From JALONO01 sp038209965 (GTDB lineage: Bacteria; Bacteroidota; Bacteroidia; Cytophagales; Thermoflexibacteraceae): a DNA stretch of 61,452 nt. Location of the stretch: NCBI GenBank assembly GCA_038209965.1, contig JBBQXF010000010.1, positions 1-61,452 of the forward strand, written 5' to 3'. The position numbers and the translations under genes are program-made. Below, in pieces: positions 42,981-52,549 of the stretch. The notes beneath the pieces are model-generated. The model saw only the letters and a list, made by a program, of their open reading frames with translations, was not told where the DNA came from and made no database searches. Each line of letters begins with the position of its first letter. Positions within the stretch are counted from its first letter, which is position 1.

Positions 42981-43523
42981 CTAGCTTTTGGGCGGTGGCG
43001 TGGGGGAGGAAAGGGATGGGTCTGGGGCAAAGCGGGCATATCGGGCCCAAGCATTCGCAGCGGGTACTTCGGCGACGCCCATCTCAGGCAAGCCGGGCGC
43101 CGCAAAGGCTACGTATACTTTAAAAAAATCTTTGAGCAACTTGGTTGTGCCGCCCGTCGGTTCGGGCGAAGGCTCGGTCTGGCCAACAATTAGCCCGTTG
43201 ATCTGGTCAGAGAGTTGGGAAAACTGTTCACGCGCCCCCAAATTGGTTTTCAGGGTGGTGTATAAAGTGTCGTTTTCGTAACGCTGCTCGGTGATGTTGT
43301 AAAAGTGTCCATTTACCTCCAATAACCCTTCTTGGCCTTCGGGGTTGGCCCAAGGCTGGGCATAGGGAATGGCCAACGGGACTTTCACCTCCAGCCATTC
43401 ATCATTGGCGGCCAAGGGTGAAGCTTGGCGGTAGGCATCCTCAAACCGGTGCACAGCCACCGTCAACCCCACCCAATGGCAGAGCAACAGACCGACCAAC
43501 AATAAGGCACCGAGCGATTTCAA
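42981..43523 (-). CDS. Membrane-anchored protein of unknown function
   Basis: 180 residues. One N-terminal hydrophobic segment (LGALLLVGLLLCHWVGLTVA). The rest is periplasmic (EWLEVKVPLAIPYAQPW, EVNGHFYNITEQRYENDTLY, FSQLSDQINGLI) with a Pro-rich tail. I recall similar short proteins next to outer-membrane transporter genes in Bacteroidota. It is on the same strand as the barrel and the haloperoxidase-like gene, 151 bp upstream, and may belong to the same unit. Confidence 0.6.
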   Translation of the reverse strand: MKSLGALLLVGLLLCHWVGLTVAVHRFEDAYRQASPLAANDEWLEVKVPLAIPYAQPWANPEGQEGLLEVNGHFYNITEQRYENDTLYTTLKTNLGAREQFSQLSDQINGLIVGQTEPSPEPTGGTTKLLKDFFKVYVAFAAPGLPEMGVAEVPAANAWARYARFAPDPSLSSPTPPPKS

Positions 43524-44140
43524 TGGATCTGAAAATAGTTTTATTTATCTTCCCGACAATAATACGCTCAGGGTGGGTAAATCCCAAATATTTCCTTTGA
43601 TCAACCCCAAAATGGGAGATAACCCCCAATCACGCTTGATTGGCCGAAATCAGCAATAGCGACTGGCTCGACAAACCAATTGACGAAGGCCAGTGTGCTC
43701 TACCCAACAATATGAATTGGCAATCATTCTCTTTAAACACCATTAGTTTTTGTTAATCAGAAGTACAAATAATTAAAAATTAAGTTGATAACTGATATTA
43801 CACAACTATTTGAAATCCCGAAGCGATGCAAAGATGATGGGAAAATAGCCACCCAATGTAAAATCCTGAAAGGATGCCATTCATTGGGGAATTTTTTGGT
43901 GTCGCAACTACCTTATTTTCTATCATTATTACAGACTTTTGCATAACATGAGTTAGCGCATCAAAATATTTTTATTTTTTGGGAAATAAGTAGGAAATTA
44001 ATTTATTTTTTCCATTGGTATAATTGTTTAATCAATTGATCATCAATGTATAAAACGCTAATTATACTAATTATGAAAAACACCAAAATCATTTCAATCT
44101 TGGTATAAAAGTTAGTGCGGAAACAGCGCTGGCCAGCACA
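43524..44140. other. AT-rich spacer, no gene recognised
   Basis: About 620 bases with low GC and frequent stops in all frames. It carries the palindromic element at 43852-43888. No tRNA-like cloverleaf or T-loop (GGTTCGA type) was found by eye. Confidence 0.45.
43852..43888. repeat. Intergenic element with nested inverted repeats
   Basis: CCCAATG (43852-43858) pairs with CATTGGG (43882-43888), and ATCC/GGAT pair inside the loop (AAATCCTGAAAGGAT). This arrangement is like the dispersed AATCCTGAAAGGAT elements that I recall from Cytophagales and Saprospiria genomes. A weaker relative may lie just upstream at 43814 (AAATCCCGAAGCGAT). Confidence 0.45.
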
Positions 44141-44179
44141 AAAAAGCCCCACCAAATAGACCATTTGATGGGGCTTTTT
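44141..44179. terminator. Bidirectional terminator after the BNR/VPS10-like gene
   Basis: AAAAAGCCCCA with CAAAT pairs with ATTTG and TGGGGCTTTTT, one mismatch, 5-base loop. It is 82 bases beyond the minus-strand stop at 44261 and has T-runs in both orientations. Confidence 0.88.
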
Positions 44180-44260
44180 GAACGATCCCAAAATTAGAAT
44201 GATTGACGCTTTAGGTCAATGGAAAACCAATATGATTGGGATCAACACACATTTTTGTAA

Positions 44261-47200
44261 TTATTCGCCCTCCAGATTTAGTGGCTTTAGCTCCTCAAAA
44301 GTGGTAATCGCGGTTTCATTCACGGTTTTCTTGTACTCTTCCCAATCTTTGCCAAAAAAGGCATTGACTTCGCCAATGAGCTTTTTCATGGACTCGTCCA
44401 CTTTTTTCAGGGCAGCCATTTCGGTGCTGCCGGGCAGCCCATCGTTGCTGCGCAGGTAGTTCATGGCTTCCGACAAGACCGCCGACAGGGCATCGGGCCG
44501 GCGGACGATCCCTTGCAGGTCGTCGTCGCCACCGTTGATGGCCTTGAGCAGATCTTTCAACTTTTTGCGCATGTCTTCGTTCTGCTTCTTGAGGGCTTTG
44601 GCTTTATCATCTTCGCGGGAACCGAGCTGGCGGGCCAACAGACCGACTTTGTCCTGGGCAGCCCGGAGACGATCGGCAGCTTCAGTGGCCATGCCCACTT
44701 TTTTCATCATTTCATGGCGCACTTGCTCGCGGGCCGCGATCGCTTCGGAACTGACCGCGGTGCGGGGATCGGGCAGCACTTTGACCTGGGCAGAATCTCT
44801 GTGGGTACCATAACTGATCCTGACCAAATAAGTGCCGGGCAGGGCATCGCCGCCACCGCCGGGTTCGGGTGCATTGGGGTTGAGGGATTTGGGCTGGCCC
44901 GGAAACCGCACCCCTTTGCGGCCAAAATTCCAAACCGTCCGGTTGAGGCCGGGCTTGCCACCAGCCCGAAAGGTGCGGATCACTTCGCCATTGGCCGCCA
45001 AAATCTCTACTTTCACGGTGTCGGTCTTTTTCTTGGCATCGGCGGGGTTCATCACAAAGCTGATGATGGCCCCATCGGGTTTGTTATCGCCCATATAAAT
45101 ATTATCGGCAATAAAATCGTGCATCCCGGCCGGAAAACGAAAGTTCGCCTGCACTGCATCGGGGATGTCGAACACGCGGAGGGGTTTGTCCAACGTGGCC
45201 ACGCCTTTTTTGGCCAGCTCGCGCAGGGGGCGCAAGTCATCAATGATATACACCGACCGCCCAAAGGTGCCGATGACCAAGTCGTGCTCGCGGGGGTGAA
45301 TCACCATGTCGTGGGTGGATACGTGGTGCGGGTAGCCGACGGTCCATTTGGTCCAAGTCTTGGCCGCATCCACGCTCGCGAACAGGCCAAACTCAGTACC
45401 CAAAAACAGCAGATTGGGCTCTTTGAGGTCTTGCACAAACGACAGGGCAAAGCCCGTGATTTTGGGATCATTGGTAATTTTTTCCCAATTTTTGCCAAAA
45501 TCTTTGGTGCGATAGACATAACAATTCCAATCGTTGCGGCGGTGGTTGTCCAACACGACAAACGCTTCCCCTTCATTGTAGGCCGAAGGATGGATCTGGG
45601 GAATCCAAGTATTGGCCGGCACGCCTTTTAAATTCTTGATCACGTTGGTCCAAATCTTTCCGCCATCAGTGGTCACTTGCAAGTTGCCATCGTCGGTTCC
45701 GACCCAAATTACCCCGGCTTTGACCGGGCTGGGCGCAATGGCCAAGATGGTGGTGTGGTTTTCGGCAGCGGTGACGTCCAGGGTCAAGCCACCACTCAGC
45801 AATTGCTTTTGTTTGCTGGTATCATTGGTGGTCAGATCGGGCGAAATAACTTCCCAACTGTCCCCCCGGTTGGTGCTTTTGTGAACAAACTGGCTGCCAT
45901 AATAAACCGACTTGGCATCAAACGGATCAGCGGCAATGGCGGCGTTCCAGTTAAAGCGGAGCGTGGTGCCATTGGGGTGCTGGGGTTTGAGGAATTTGGT
46001 GTCCCCATTGGCCAGATCATAGCGCACTAAGTTGCCCCCTTGGGACATTGAGTAGCCAAAACGCTCGTCGCTGCGGTCGGGCAGCACATCGAAACCATCG
46101 CCAAAACTGGTTTCCTCCCAAGCGTGGTTGGCAATGCCGCCACGCCGCCACACGGCACTTGGGCCGGCCCACGAACCATTGTCCTGCATGCCACCATACA
46201 CTTTGTAGGGAGTGGCCATGTCCACGTTGATGTGGTAAAACTGGCTCAAGGGCAGGTTTTCGGGAAAAAACCAAGTTTTGCCCTGATCGCGGGAAATGGC
46301 CAATCCACCGTCGTTGCCGTTGATGATGTAGTCAGAATTTTCGGGGTGGATCCACCACGCGTGGTGGTCGGAGTGGATCTGTTGATCCAATATCGGGCGG
46401 AAAGTCCGGCCGCCGTCCTCGCTCACGGTCACTTCCGAATACAGGTTATAGATCCGGTTTTCATTTTTTGGGTCAACATAAATTTCGGCGTAATAGAAGG
46501 GGCGGTTGCCAATGTTGCGTTCCGAAACCTTGGTCCATTTCACCCCGCCATCCTCAGATTTATAGAGGGCGTTTTTCTTGGACTCGATCAGGGCATAGAT
46601 GATGTTGGGCTGGTTGGCCGCAATGGCCAGTCCGCACCGGCCCAAGTCTCCCTCGGGGATGCCATCTTCGGGCGTGAGCTTTTTCCACGTTTTGCCGCCG
46701 TTGTGGGTAATGTGCAAGCCAGAACCTTTGCCGCCCGAACGGAAGGTCCAGGCATCACGGTGAAAATCCCACAGGTTAACGATTATCTTGTCGGGGTTGG
46801 TGGGATCCACCACCATTTCGCCCACTCCGGTGGAGTTGTTGCCGGGCTGGAGGATCTGGCTCCAGTTTTTGCAACCGTCAGTGGTTTTGTACACCCCGCG
46901 CTCGGGGTGGTCGCCAAAGGCCGAGCCTTGTACACCAGCATACACCACATCGGGATTGTCCGGGTGGACAAAGATGCGGTGGATCTGGCGGCTATTGGGC
47001 AGGCCCAGGTATTGCCAAGTGTTGCCCCCATCCTCGGTCTTGTACACGCCGTTGCCGCTGTTCTGGCTGTTGCGCGGGTTGCCTTCGCCCGTGCCCACGT
47101 AGATCACATCAGGGTTTTTTTGGTAGATGCTGATGGCCCCAATAGAAGCCACGGGCTGCTCGTCAAAAATGGGTTTCCAGGTAATGCCCCCGCTGGTGCT

Positions 47201-47434
47201 TTTCCACAGCCCACCCGAGGCCGAGCCAATGTAGATGACATCCGGCTTTTTTAGTACCACATCAATGGCCGTAATGCGCCCGCTGACCCCCGCCGGGCCG
47301 ACGCTCCGGGCTTTCAGGCCGTGGAGTTTGGTCATGTCCAACGTTTGGGCGGCGTTGGGCAAGGCCCAGATCAAACTTAGCCCCAGAAACAAAACCCAAT
47401 TCCAGAATACGTACAGTAGAGATGCCTGTTTCAT
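44261..47434 (-). CDS. Exported BNR/VPS10 (sortilin-like) repeat protein
   Basis: 1057 residues with a signal peptide (WNWVLFLGLSLIWALPNA, cut after AAQ). Many BNR-type blades are visible: SASGGLWKSTSGGITWKPIF, GNGVYKTEDGGNTWQYLG, GLHITHNGGKTWKKL, ALYKSEDGGVKWTKV and TDGGKIWTNVIKNL. They form one or two propellers up to about 740. The remainder has a Fn-like sandwich (DTVKVEILAANGEVIRTF) and a helical C-terminal part. Such proteins are common in Bacteroidota, named glycosyl hydrolase by homology, but no sialidase catalytic set is obvious. Followed by a strong terminator. ATG 47434. Confidence 0.88.
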   Translation of the reverse strand: MKQASLLYVFWNWVLFLGLSLIWALPNAAQTLDMTKLHGLKARSVGPAGVSGRITAIDVVLKKPDVIYIGSASGGLWKSTSGGITWKPIFDEQPVASIGAISIYQKNPDVIYVGTGEGNPRNSQNSGNGVYKTEDGGNTWQYLGLPNSRQIHRIFVHPDNPDVVYAGVQGSAFGDHPERGVYKTTDGCKNWSQILQPGNNSTGVGEMVVDPTNPDKIIVNLWDFHRDAWTFRSGGKGSGLHITHNGGKTWKKLTPEDGIPEGDLGRCGLAIAANQPNIIYALIESKKNALYKSEDGGVKWTKVSERNIGNRPFYYAEIYVDPKNENRIYNLYSEVTVSEDGGRTFRPILDQQIHSDHHAWWIHPENSDYIINGNDGGLAISRDQGKTWFFPENLPLSQFYHINVDMATPYKVYGGMQDNGSWAGPSAVWRRGGIANHAWEETSFGDGFDVLPDRSDERFGYSMSQGGNLVRYDLANGDTKFLKPQHPNGTTLRFNWNAAIAADPFDAKSVYYGSQFVHKSTNRGDSWEVISPDLTTNDTSKQKQLLSGGLTLDVTAAENHTTILAIAPSPVKAGVIWVGTDDGNLQVTTDGGKIWTNVIKNLKGVPANTWIPQIHPSAYNEGEAFVVLDNHRRNDWNCYVYRTKDFGKNWEKITNDPKITGFALSFVQDLKEPNLLFLGTEFGLFASVDAAKTWTKWTVGYPHHVSTHDMVIHPREHDLVIGTFGRSVYIIDDLRPLRELAKKGVATLDKPLRVFDIPDAVQANFRFPAGMHDFIADNIYMGDNKPDGAIISFVMNPADAKKKTDTVKVEILAANGEVIRTFRAGGKPGLNRTVWNFGRKGVRFPGQPKSLNPNAPEPGGGGDALPGTYLVRISYGTHRDSAQVKVLPDPRTAVSSEAIAAREQVRHEMMKKVGMATEAADRLRAAQDKVGLLARQLGSREDDKAKALKKQNEDMRKKLKDLLKAINGGDDDLQGIVRRPDALSAVLSEAMNYLRSNDGLPGSTEMAALKKVDESMKKLIGEVNAFFGKDWEEYKKTVNETAITTFEELKPLNLEGE

Positions 47435-47867
47435 TGTTTTTAATCGTGGTTTGAAGTTAAGAACGCAAAATACGCAATAATTGAGATTGGTTATGGAAAG
47501 CCCGGCTTGGTCTCAATAGAATTTCACCAAGAAGGAGGTATCTACATAATGCGGCCAAATCTGGCTCGTGTAAGATTATCGTCTATTTATTGGCGAACAC
47601 TGGTTCTATCTATCCAGTTTCGGGACTTCAAACGCACCTAATAAACGCCCAACGATCTATTACCTTATCCCTTCGCATCTGCTTAACCGGGTTTATTTGG
47701 GTAGATAGCCCTTGCTCCCACTGCTTTTTGGGTACTTCCTTCTGCGGTCCATCAGGCCGGATTCGCAAGTTTTTTTAACAAGCACTTTTTTTGATCGGCA
47801 GTTCTTTGAGTTACTGACCAAAGCTGCCACTATCGCCCGATTTCTATTCCCTAAATATCCGATTGCT
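47435..47867. other. Divergent spacer
   Basis: 433 bases between divergent genes with no recognised gene, although frames open upstream of 47868 are readable. It should hold promoters for both the BNR/VPS10-like gene and the type IX secreted protein. A TATTTTG string on the minus strand near 47470 is a weak -7 candidate. Confidence 0.4.
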
Positions 47868-49898
47868 ATGAAAATCCATTTACTTGTTATACCATTCCTG
47901 TTTTTGGGGTTGGGTCTTTCGCAGTTGGGCCTGGCCCAATCGTTCAACACGCCCCAAAACATCAATGGGGTGATCAACCGATATGTGGCAGTCACGGCGA
48001 TCAACAATGCGGCGGCGGTCGATTGCAGTTTTTTGAGCAGTATTGATGTCACTTCGGCTGTTGGTTTTGCGGCAGGCGATTTTGTGATGATCATCCAAAT
48101 GCAGGGCGGCACGATCGATCGAACTAATACCACTGCCTTTGGCGGCATTACCGCCATGGGAAATGCGGGCAACTACGAGTTCAACGAGATCCACAGCATC
48201 ACGGGCAACCGCTTGTTTTTCCGCAGCCAATTGGCCAATAATTATACAGTAGCTGGGCGAGTGCAGGTGGTTCGGGTGCCCGAATACCGGGCCGGGGCCA
48301 CCGTGACGGGTGGGTTTGTCATGGCCCAGCCGTGGAACGGGGCCAGCGGGGGCGTGGTGGCCATGATAGTGCGCGGCACCCTCACCCTGGCCGACAGCAT
48401 CAGTGCCTCCAATCAGGGTTTTCGGGGCGGGGCAGCCTTCTTGTCGGCCGATGCTTGTGGCCGGGCCGACTATAACATTGCCCTAGGCACATTTGATGCT
48501 AATTACGATGCGTTTTTTTACCCCGAAACGGTGGCGCCCAATTTTCACGGGCGCAAGGGCGAGGGGATCTTGCCCACCGAAGCGGCGTTTCAGCGGGGCA
48601 AAGGCGCTTGGTCCAATGGGGGCGGGGGCGGCAATGCCCACGATTCGGGCGGCGGCGGCGGCGGTAACCGTTCCTCCGGCGGGCGCGGCGGCGGGCGGGT
48701 CTATACCACCTTTGCCACTTGCCATTTCCAGTTTTATAACGGCGGAGGCCCAACACCAGTGCCAAGGATGGTGTCGGGCGGTGGCTATGGCGGCTATGCC
48801 CTGACTCCCAGCGCGACCCGGATATTCATGGGCGGCGGCGGCGGGGCGGGCCAACAAAGCAATGTGCTGCAAGGCGGTGGCGGGGTCGGCGGCGGGATCA
48901 TCGTGATCCGGGCTTCGCAGCTCGCGGTGAGCGGGGCCAACCGCCAGATCGTGGCCAATGGCCAACTGGGCAGCTTCAGCGCCGGGGGCGATGGCAGTGG
49001 CGGCGGTGGCGCCGGCGGGAGCATCTACCTCAACCTAGCCAATTCAAGCAATGTAACGGGAGGTTTCAACTTGACGGTGCGGGCGCAGGGTGGCCAAGGG
49101 GGCCGCGTAAGCAATGGTGGCCCCGATGCCTGCCACGGGCCGGGCGGCGGCGGCGGCGGCGGGGTAATCCGGATCAGCAACCTACCCAGTGCCAATGTGA
49201 TCGTCCAACGAAATGGGGGGGTGGCCGGGTTGCCCGATATAGCGGGCAGTTGCACCCAAAATTTGGGCCAGCCCGGGACCGAGGGATTGACCGAGATCAA
49301 CCCATTTATCAATGATTCGCCCTGTGCGCTTACGCTATTGCCAGTTGAATTGGTGTTTTTCCGGGCCACGAGCGATGTCGCAACCGGCCGGAGTTTATTG
49401 GACTGGTCAACGGCCAGCGAAAAAGACAGCCGGTATTTTGTGGTGGAGCGCTCGAAAGATGGCCGGCAATATGTGCCGATCGGCCAAGTTGGCGCGGCTG
49501 GCCAGTCGGCCCGCCGCATCGACTACCAGTTTGTGGATGTCCAGCCCTTGCCCGGCACTTCCTACTACCGTTTGCAGCAGGTGGACAACGACGGCTCTTT
49601 TGCCTATTCCAAGATTGTAGCGGTTTACTTTACCGAGCAGGCAGCCCAGCTCACCGTGTTCCCCAATCCGGTCAAGGATCGTTTAATGCTTCGCCTCACC
49701 AATCTGGCCGCCGGCACAGTAGTGGTGCGGCTCACCAATCTATTGGGCCAAGAAATCTACCACGAAATCATCCAGCACGGTGGAAACTACCAACTGGAGC
49801 GGGAAATTGAAATTGGGCATTTGGCCAATGGACAATACCTGATGACGGCCACGGCTCAAAGCGGGCAATTGCTCCACCAAAAAGTCAGCAAAGAATAG
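47868..49898 (+). CDS. Gly-rich secreted protein with type IX sorting domain
   Basis: 676 residues. Signal peptide (MKIHLLVIPFLFLGLGLSQL, cut after LAQS). Mid-region has long Gly-rich tracts (SNGGGGGNAHDSGGGGGGN and similar, residues about 240-460). Then an immunoglobulin-like module (LPVELVFFRATSDVATGRS, TASEKDSRYFVVERSKDGRQ, YYRLQQVDNDGSFAYSKIV) and the type A CTD (LTVFPNPVKDRLMLRL, GQEIYHEII, LANGQYLMTATAQSGQLLHQ KVSKE). The CTD directs export and surface attachment by the type IX system. The Gly-rich part may be an adhesin or sheath-like fibre; the role is unknown. ATG 47868 starts the signal peptide. Confidence 0.9.
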   Translation: MKIHLLVIPFLFLGLGLSQLGLAQSFNTPQNINGVINRYVAVTAINNAAAVDCSFLSSIDVTSAVGFAAGDFVMIIQMQGGTIDRTNTTAFGGITAMGNAGNYEFNEIHSITGNRLFFRSQLANNYTVAGRVQVVRVPEYRAGATVTGGFVMAQPWNGASGGVVAMIVRGTLTLADSISASNQGFRGGAAFLSADACGRADYNIALGTFDANYDAFFYPETVAPNFHGRKGEGILPTEAAFQRGKGAWSNGGGGGNAHDSGGGGGGNRSSGGRGGGRVYTTFATCHFQFYNGGGPTPVPRMVSGGGYGGYALTPSATRIFMGGGGGAGQQSNVLQGGGGVGGGIIVIRASQLAVSGANRQIVANGQLGSFSAGGDGSGGGGAGGSIYLNLANSSNVTGGFNLTVRAQGGQGGRVSNGGPDACHGPGGGGGGGVIRISNLPSANVIVQRNGGVAGLPDIAGSCTQNLGQPGTEGLTEINPFINDSPCALTLLPVELVFFRATSDVATGRSLLDWSTASEKDSRYFVVERSKDGRQYVPIGQVGAAGQSARRIDYQFVDVQPLPGTSYYRLQQVDNDGSFAYSKIVAVYFTEQAAQLTVFPNPVKDRLMLRLTNLAAGTVVVRLTNLLGQEIYHEIIQHGGNYQLEREIEIGHLANGQYLMTATAQSGQLLHQKVSKE

Positions 49899-49986
49899 GG
49901 TGGCCACTGGACAACCAGTTTGCAGGTTACCACGCAAGGGAATTGAATCCAGCTACTCAAATAAAGATATGAGGGTATGACCAGAC

Positions 49987-51426
49987 CTAAAGTTGATAGG
50001 TCTGGCCTTTTACTGGCATTTCAATGTTAGCGTAGCCCTCGGCCTCCAACAGTCCCTTGAAAATCTGCATGGAGGCTGGTTCGCCGTGGGTGATGAACAA
50101 CTGCTTGAGCTTGGCCTTGTCTTGGCTCCGCACAAAGTTGAGCAGATCGTTCTGATCGCCGTGCCCACTGAAAGCATCAGTGTACATTATTTTGGCAGCC
50201 ACGGCAAATTCCTTGCCCCCAAATTCCACCGACTTGTTGCCGTCCAGCAATTTGCGCCCCAAAGTGCCCTCTGATGAATAACCGATCATCAGGATTGTAC
50301 AGTAGGGATTGGCCAGGTTTGAGCGGATGTGGTGCTGAATCCGGCCGCCTTCCAGCATCCCCGAAGAAGAAATGATAATGCAGGGGTCGCGGTAGTTGGA
50401 CAGGGCCTTGCTGGTGCGCAGATCTTCCACATAGACCAAGTTCTCAAAATCAAAGGGTGACTCCGAACTGGCCAAAAATGCTTGGGCTTCCGCATTGAGG
50501 TGGCGGCTGTACCGGATATAGGTCTTGGTGCTCTGCATGGCCAACGGGCTGTCGGAAAACACCTTGATGGGCGGAAAATTGTGCTTGGCGGCCATTTTGC
50601 TGAACACGTAGAGCAGGGCTTGGGTGCGCCCAATACTAAAGGCTGGGATGATCAGCCGTCCCGGCATATCAATGCAAGTTTCGGTGATGATTTTTTCCAG
50701 TTCAGTTTCGATCTCCACATTGGGGCGGTGCAGCCTAGCCCCGTAGGTGCTTTCGCACACGACGTAATCGACCTGGGGCAACGGGTGCGGGTTGGGCAGC
50801 AGCGGGTAGTTGTTCCGTCCAATGTCGCCCGAAAAGGCGATGCTTTTCTCTACGCCGTTTTCTTTGACGTAGATCACCACATTGGCTGCCCCCAACAAGT
50901 GGCCGGCGGGGTTGAAAACAACTTCCAGTCCCTTCATCACCTTAAACCGCTGGTTGAAAGCAATGCCCACAAACTGATCCATGGCTTCGCTCACGTGCTT
51001 GTCCACGTACCATTCATTGGTGAGGCGTTCGGTGTCGCCCCCTTTCTTTTTCTTGCTCCGGCCGTTGCGTTTGCCCATGGCACTGAGCTTCTTTTTGTGG
51101 ATCATGGCCGAGTCCAGCAGCAGCAGGTGGGTGAGATCCTGGGTGGGCGAAGTACAAAGCACTTGGCCTTCGTAGCCTTCGCGGTAAAGGTTGGGGATAT
51201 TGCCCGAGTGATCGATGTGGGCGTGGGTGAGCAGGACGAGGTTGAGCAGGCTGGCATCGAAGGGAAAAACCGAACCCGGAAAAGCTTGCGGAACCTCTTG
51301 GCCTTTGTTCCGCTCACGCTCCATGTCAAACCCACAGTCAATCAGGATTTTGTACTCATCATCGGTTTCCAGCAAAAACATACTGCCCGTTACTTGCTGG
51401 GCTGCGCCCCAAAAGGTTAACTTCAT
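49987..51426 (-). CDS. Beta-CASP metallo-beta-lactamase RNase/nuclease
   Basis: 479 residues. HxHxDH motif LLTHAHIDHSGNIP, early MKLTFWGAAQQVTGSMFLLE, then FNPAGHLLGAANVVIYVKEN, IAFSGDIGRNNYPLLP, ESTYGARLH and IIPAFSIGRTQALLYVF. The beta-CASP region has VFSDSPLAMQSTKTYIRYSR and IISSSGMLEGGRIQHHIRSN. The RMMBL end has AFSGHGDQNDLLNFV and LFITHGEPASMQIFKGLLEA. It is the CPSF/YSH1-like exonuclease type, likely acting on RNA. The ATG at 51426 (MKLTFWG) is the family start. Confidence 0.95.
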   Translation of the reverse strand: MKLTFWGAAQQVTGSMFLLETDDEYKILIDCGFDMERERNKGQEVPQAFPGSVFPFDASLLNLVLLTHAHIDHSGNIPNLYREGYEGQVLCTSPTQDLTHLLLLDSAMIHKKKLSAMGKRNGRSKKKKGGDTERLTNEWYVDKHVSEAMDQFVGIAFNQRFKVMKGLEVVFNPAGHLLGAANVVIYVKENGVEKSIAFSGDIGRNNYPLLPNPHPLPQVDYVVCESTYGARLHRPNVEIETELEKIITETCIDMPGRLIIPAFSIGRTQALLYVFSKMAAKHNFPPIKVFSDSPLAMQSTKTYIRYSRHLNAEAQAFLASSESPFDFENLVYVEDLRTSKALSNYRDPCIIISSSGMLEGGRIQHHIRSNLANPYCTILMIGYSSEGTLGRKLLDGNKSVEFGGKEFAVAAKIMYTDAFSGHGDQNDLLNFVRSQDKAKLKQLFITHGEPASMQIFKGLLEAEGYANIEMPVKGQTYQL

Positions 51427-51465
51427 AAATTGCAATGATATTAGATTGCCAAGATGATGAACGAT

Positions 51466-51493
51466 ACAAGCCACTGCTAGCGCAGTGGCTTGT
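51466..51493. terminator. Hairpin downstream of the GH16 gene
   Basis: ACAAGCCACTG (51466-51476) and CAGTGGCTTGT (51483-51493) pair perfectly around CTAGCG. It lies 73 bases beyond the GH16 stop on the minus strand. There is no adjacent T-run, so it is a weak terminator candidate or an RNA-stability stem. Confidence 0.5.
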
Positions 51494-51565
51494 GCACATC
51501 ACCTTTTTTACACACGTAAAACACAAAAGTAGCATATTGCGAGCGGAAATCCCGATCTGGCCCGC

Positions 51566-52402
51566 TTACAATTTATACACCCGCACATAATCAATTTCCA
51601 TCCGCTGGGGAAACACACTGTTGTCCACCCCCTTTTGGCCGCCCCAAGCTCCGCCCACGGCAATGTTCAGCAACAGGTAAAAGGGCCGGTCAAAAGGCCA
51701 CTCGGCTGCGCTGCGGCGTTCGTTGTTGAAAGTGAAATATTTCTTGTCGTCAAGAAAGAAATCTATCTTGTCCCCCGACCACACAATGGAATACGTGTGA
51801 AACGAATCCATGACTTTGGGTTCAATGATTTTTCCGCCCTTTTGGGTGCCTTTGCTGTGGTTGTAGGCCCCCGTGTGAACGGTACCATGCACTACGCCAG
51901 GGTCAAAACCAACGTGCTCCATGATGTCAATTTCTCCGTCGTCGGGCCAGCGCATATTGGGCTTGTCGGCCAGCATCCAAATGGCGGGCCAAGTGCCACG
52001 TCCTTGGGGGAGTTTGGCCCGCACTTCGATTTTGCCATACGCCCAGTTGGCCCGATCCCGGGATACCAGCCGGGCCGAGGTGTAACCGGCCGTGCCCGTG
52101 GACTCGAGGTGTGCCTCAATGATAAGCTTGCCATCTTCCACGCGGGCGTTTTTGGTCACTTTATCGGTGTAAAACTGGAGTTCTCGATTGCCCCACCCGT
52201 TGCCGCCCACATCATAGCCCCATTTTAAGGGATTGGGCAAGCCGGTATAATCAAACTCATCGGACCACAACAGCCCCCCTGATGGCGTGGGATTGGCCAT
52301 CGGATTGCCCTGACCAAGTTGGGTATCGCTGACGGTGGCCGTTTTTTTACAGCTGGCCAATAATAAAATAAAGGCTAAGCCAAAATGATAAATCATTTTC
52401 AT
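51566..52402 (-). CDS. GH16 family glucanase lipoprotein
   Basis: 278 residues. Lipobox LLLASCKK. Core motifs are LLWSDEFDYTGLPNPLKWGY, NRELQFYTDKV, RDRANWAYGKIEVRAKLPQG, the catalytic GEIDIMEHVGF with nucleophile and acid/base Glu residues, and HTYSIVWSGDKIDFFLDDK. It resembles laminarinases, which cut beta-1,3-glucan, anchored to the cell envelope. Start ATG at 52402 (MKMIYHFGL). No susCD or sugar-transport genes are adjacent. Confidence 0.93.
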   Translation of the reverse strand: MKMIYHFGLAFILLLASCKKTATVSDTQLGQGNPMANPTPSGGLLWSDEFDYTGLPNPLKWGYDVGGNGWGNRELQFYTDKVTKNARVEDGKLIIEAHLESTGTAGYTSARLVSRDRANWAYGKIEVRAKLPQGRGTWPAIWMLADKPNMRWPDDGEIDIMEHVGFDPGVVHGTVHTGAYNHSKGTQKGGKIIEPKVMDSFHTYSIVWSGDKIDFFLDDKKYFTFNNERRSAAEWPFDRPFYLLLNIAVGGAWGGQKGVDNSVFPQRMEIDYVRVYKL

Positions 52403-52549
52403 AAGTTTGGAGCAGCATTTGGATAGTAAACTGAAAAGGCACGCATTATTTGTACCCAAAAACAAAGATAATACAATCGCGGCTGCCGAATCATTCTTCC
52501 TTTTCGTGTTTGGCCTTTAAATGGCAATATCGAACTTTTTTACCGATTA

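Noticed and set aside
45000..47254. Long plus-strand frames opposite the BNR/VPS10-like gene
   Set aside because: Antisense reading of a repeat-containing gene; no signal or family match.
48600..49180. GGC-rich stretch as a separate repeat element
   Set aside because: It encodes the Gly-rich part of the type IX secreted protein in frame.
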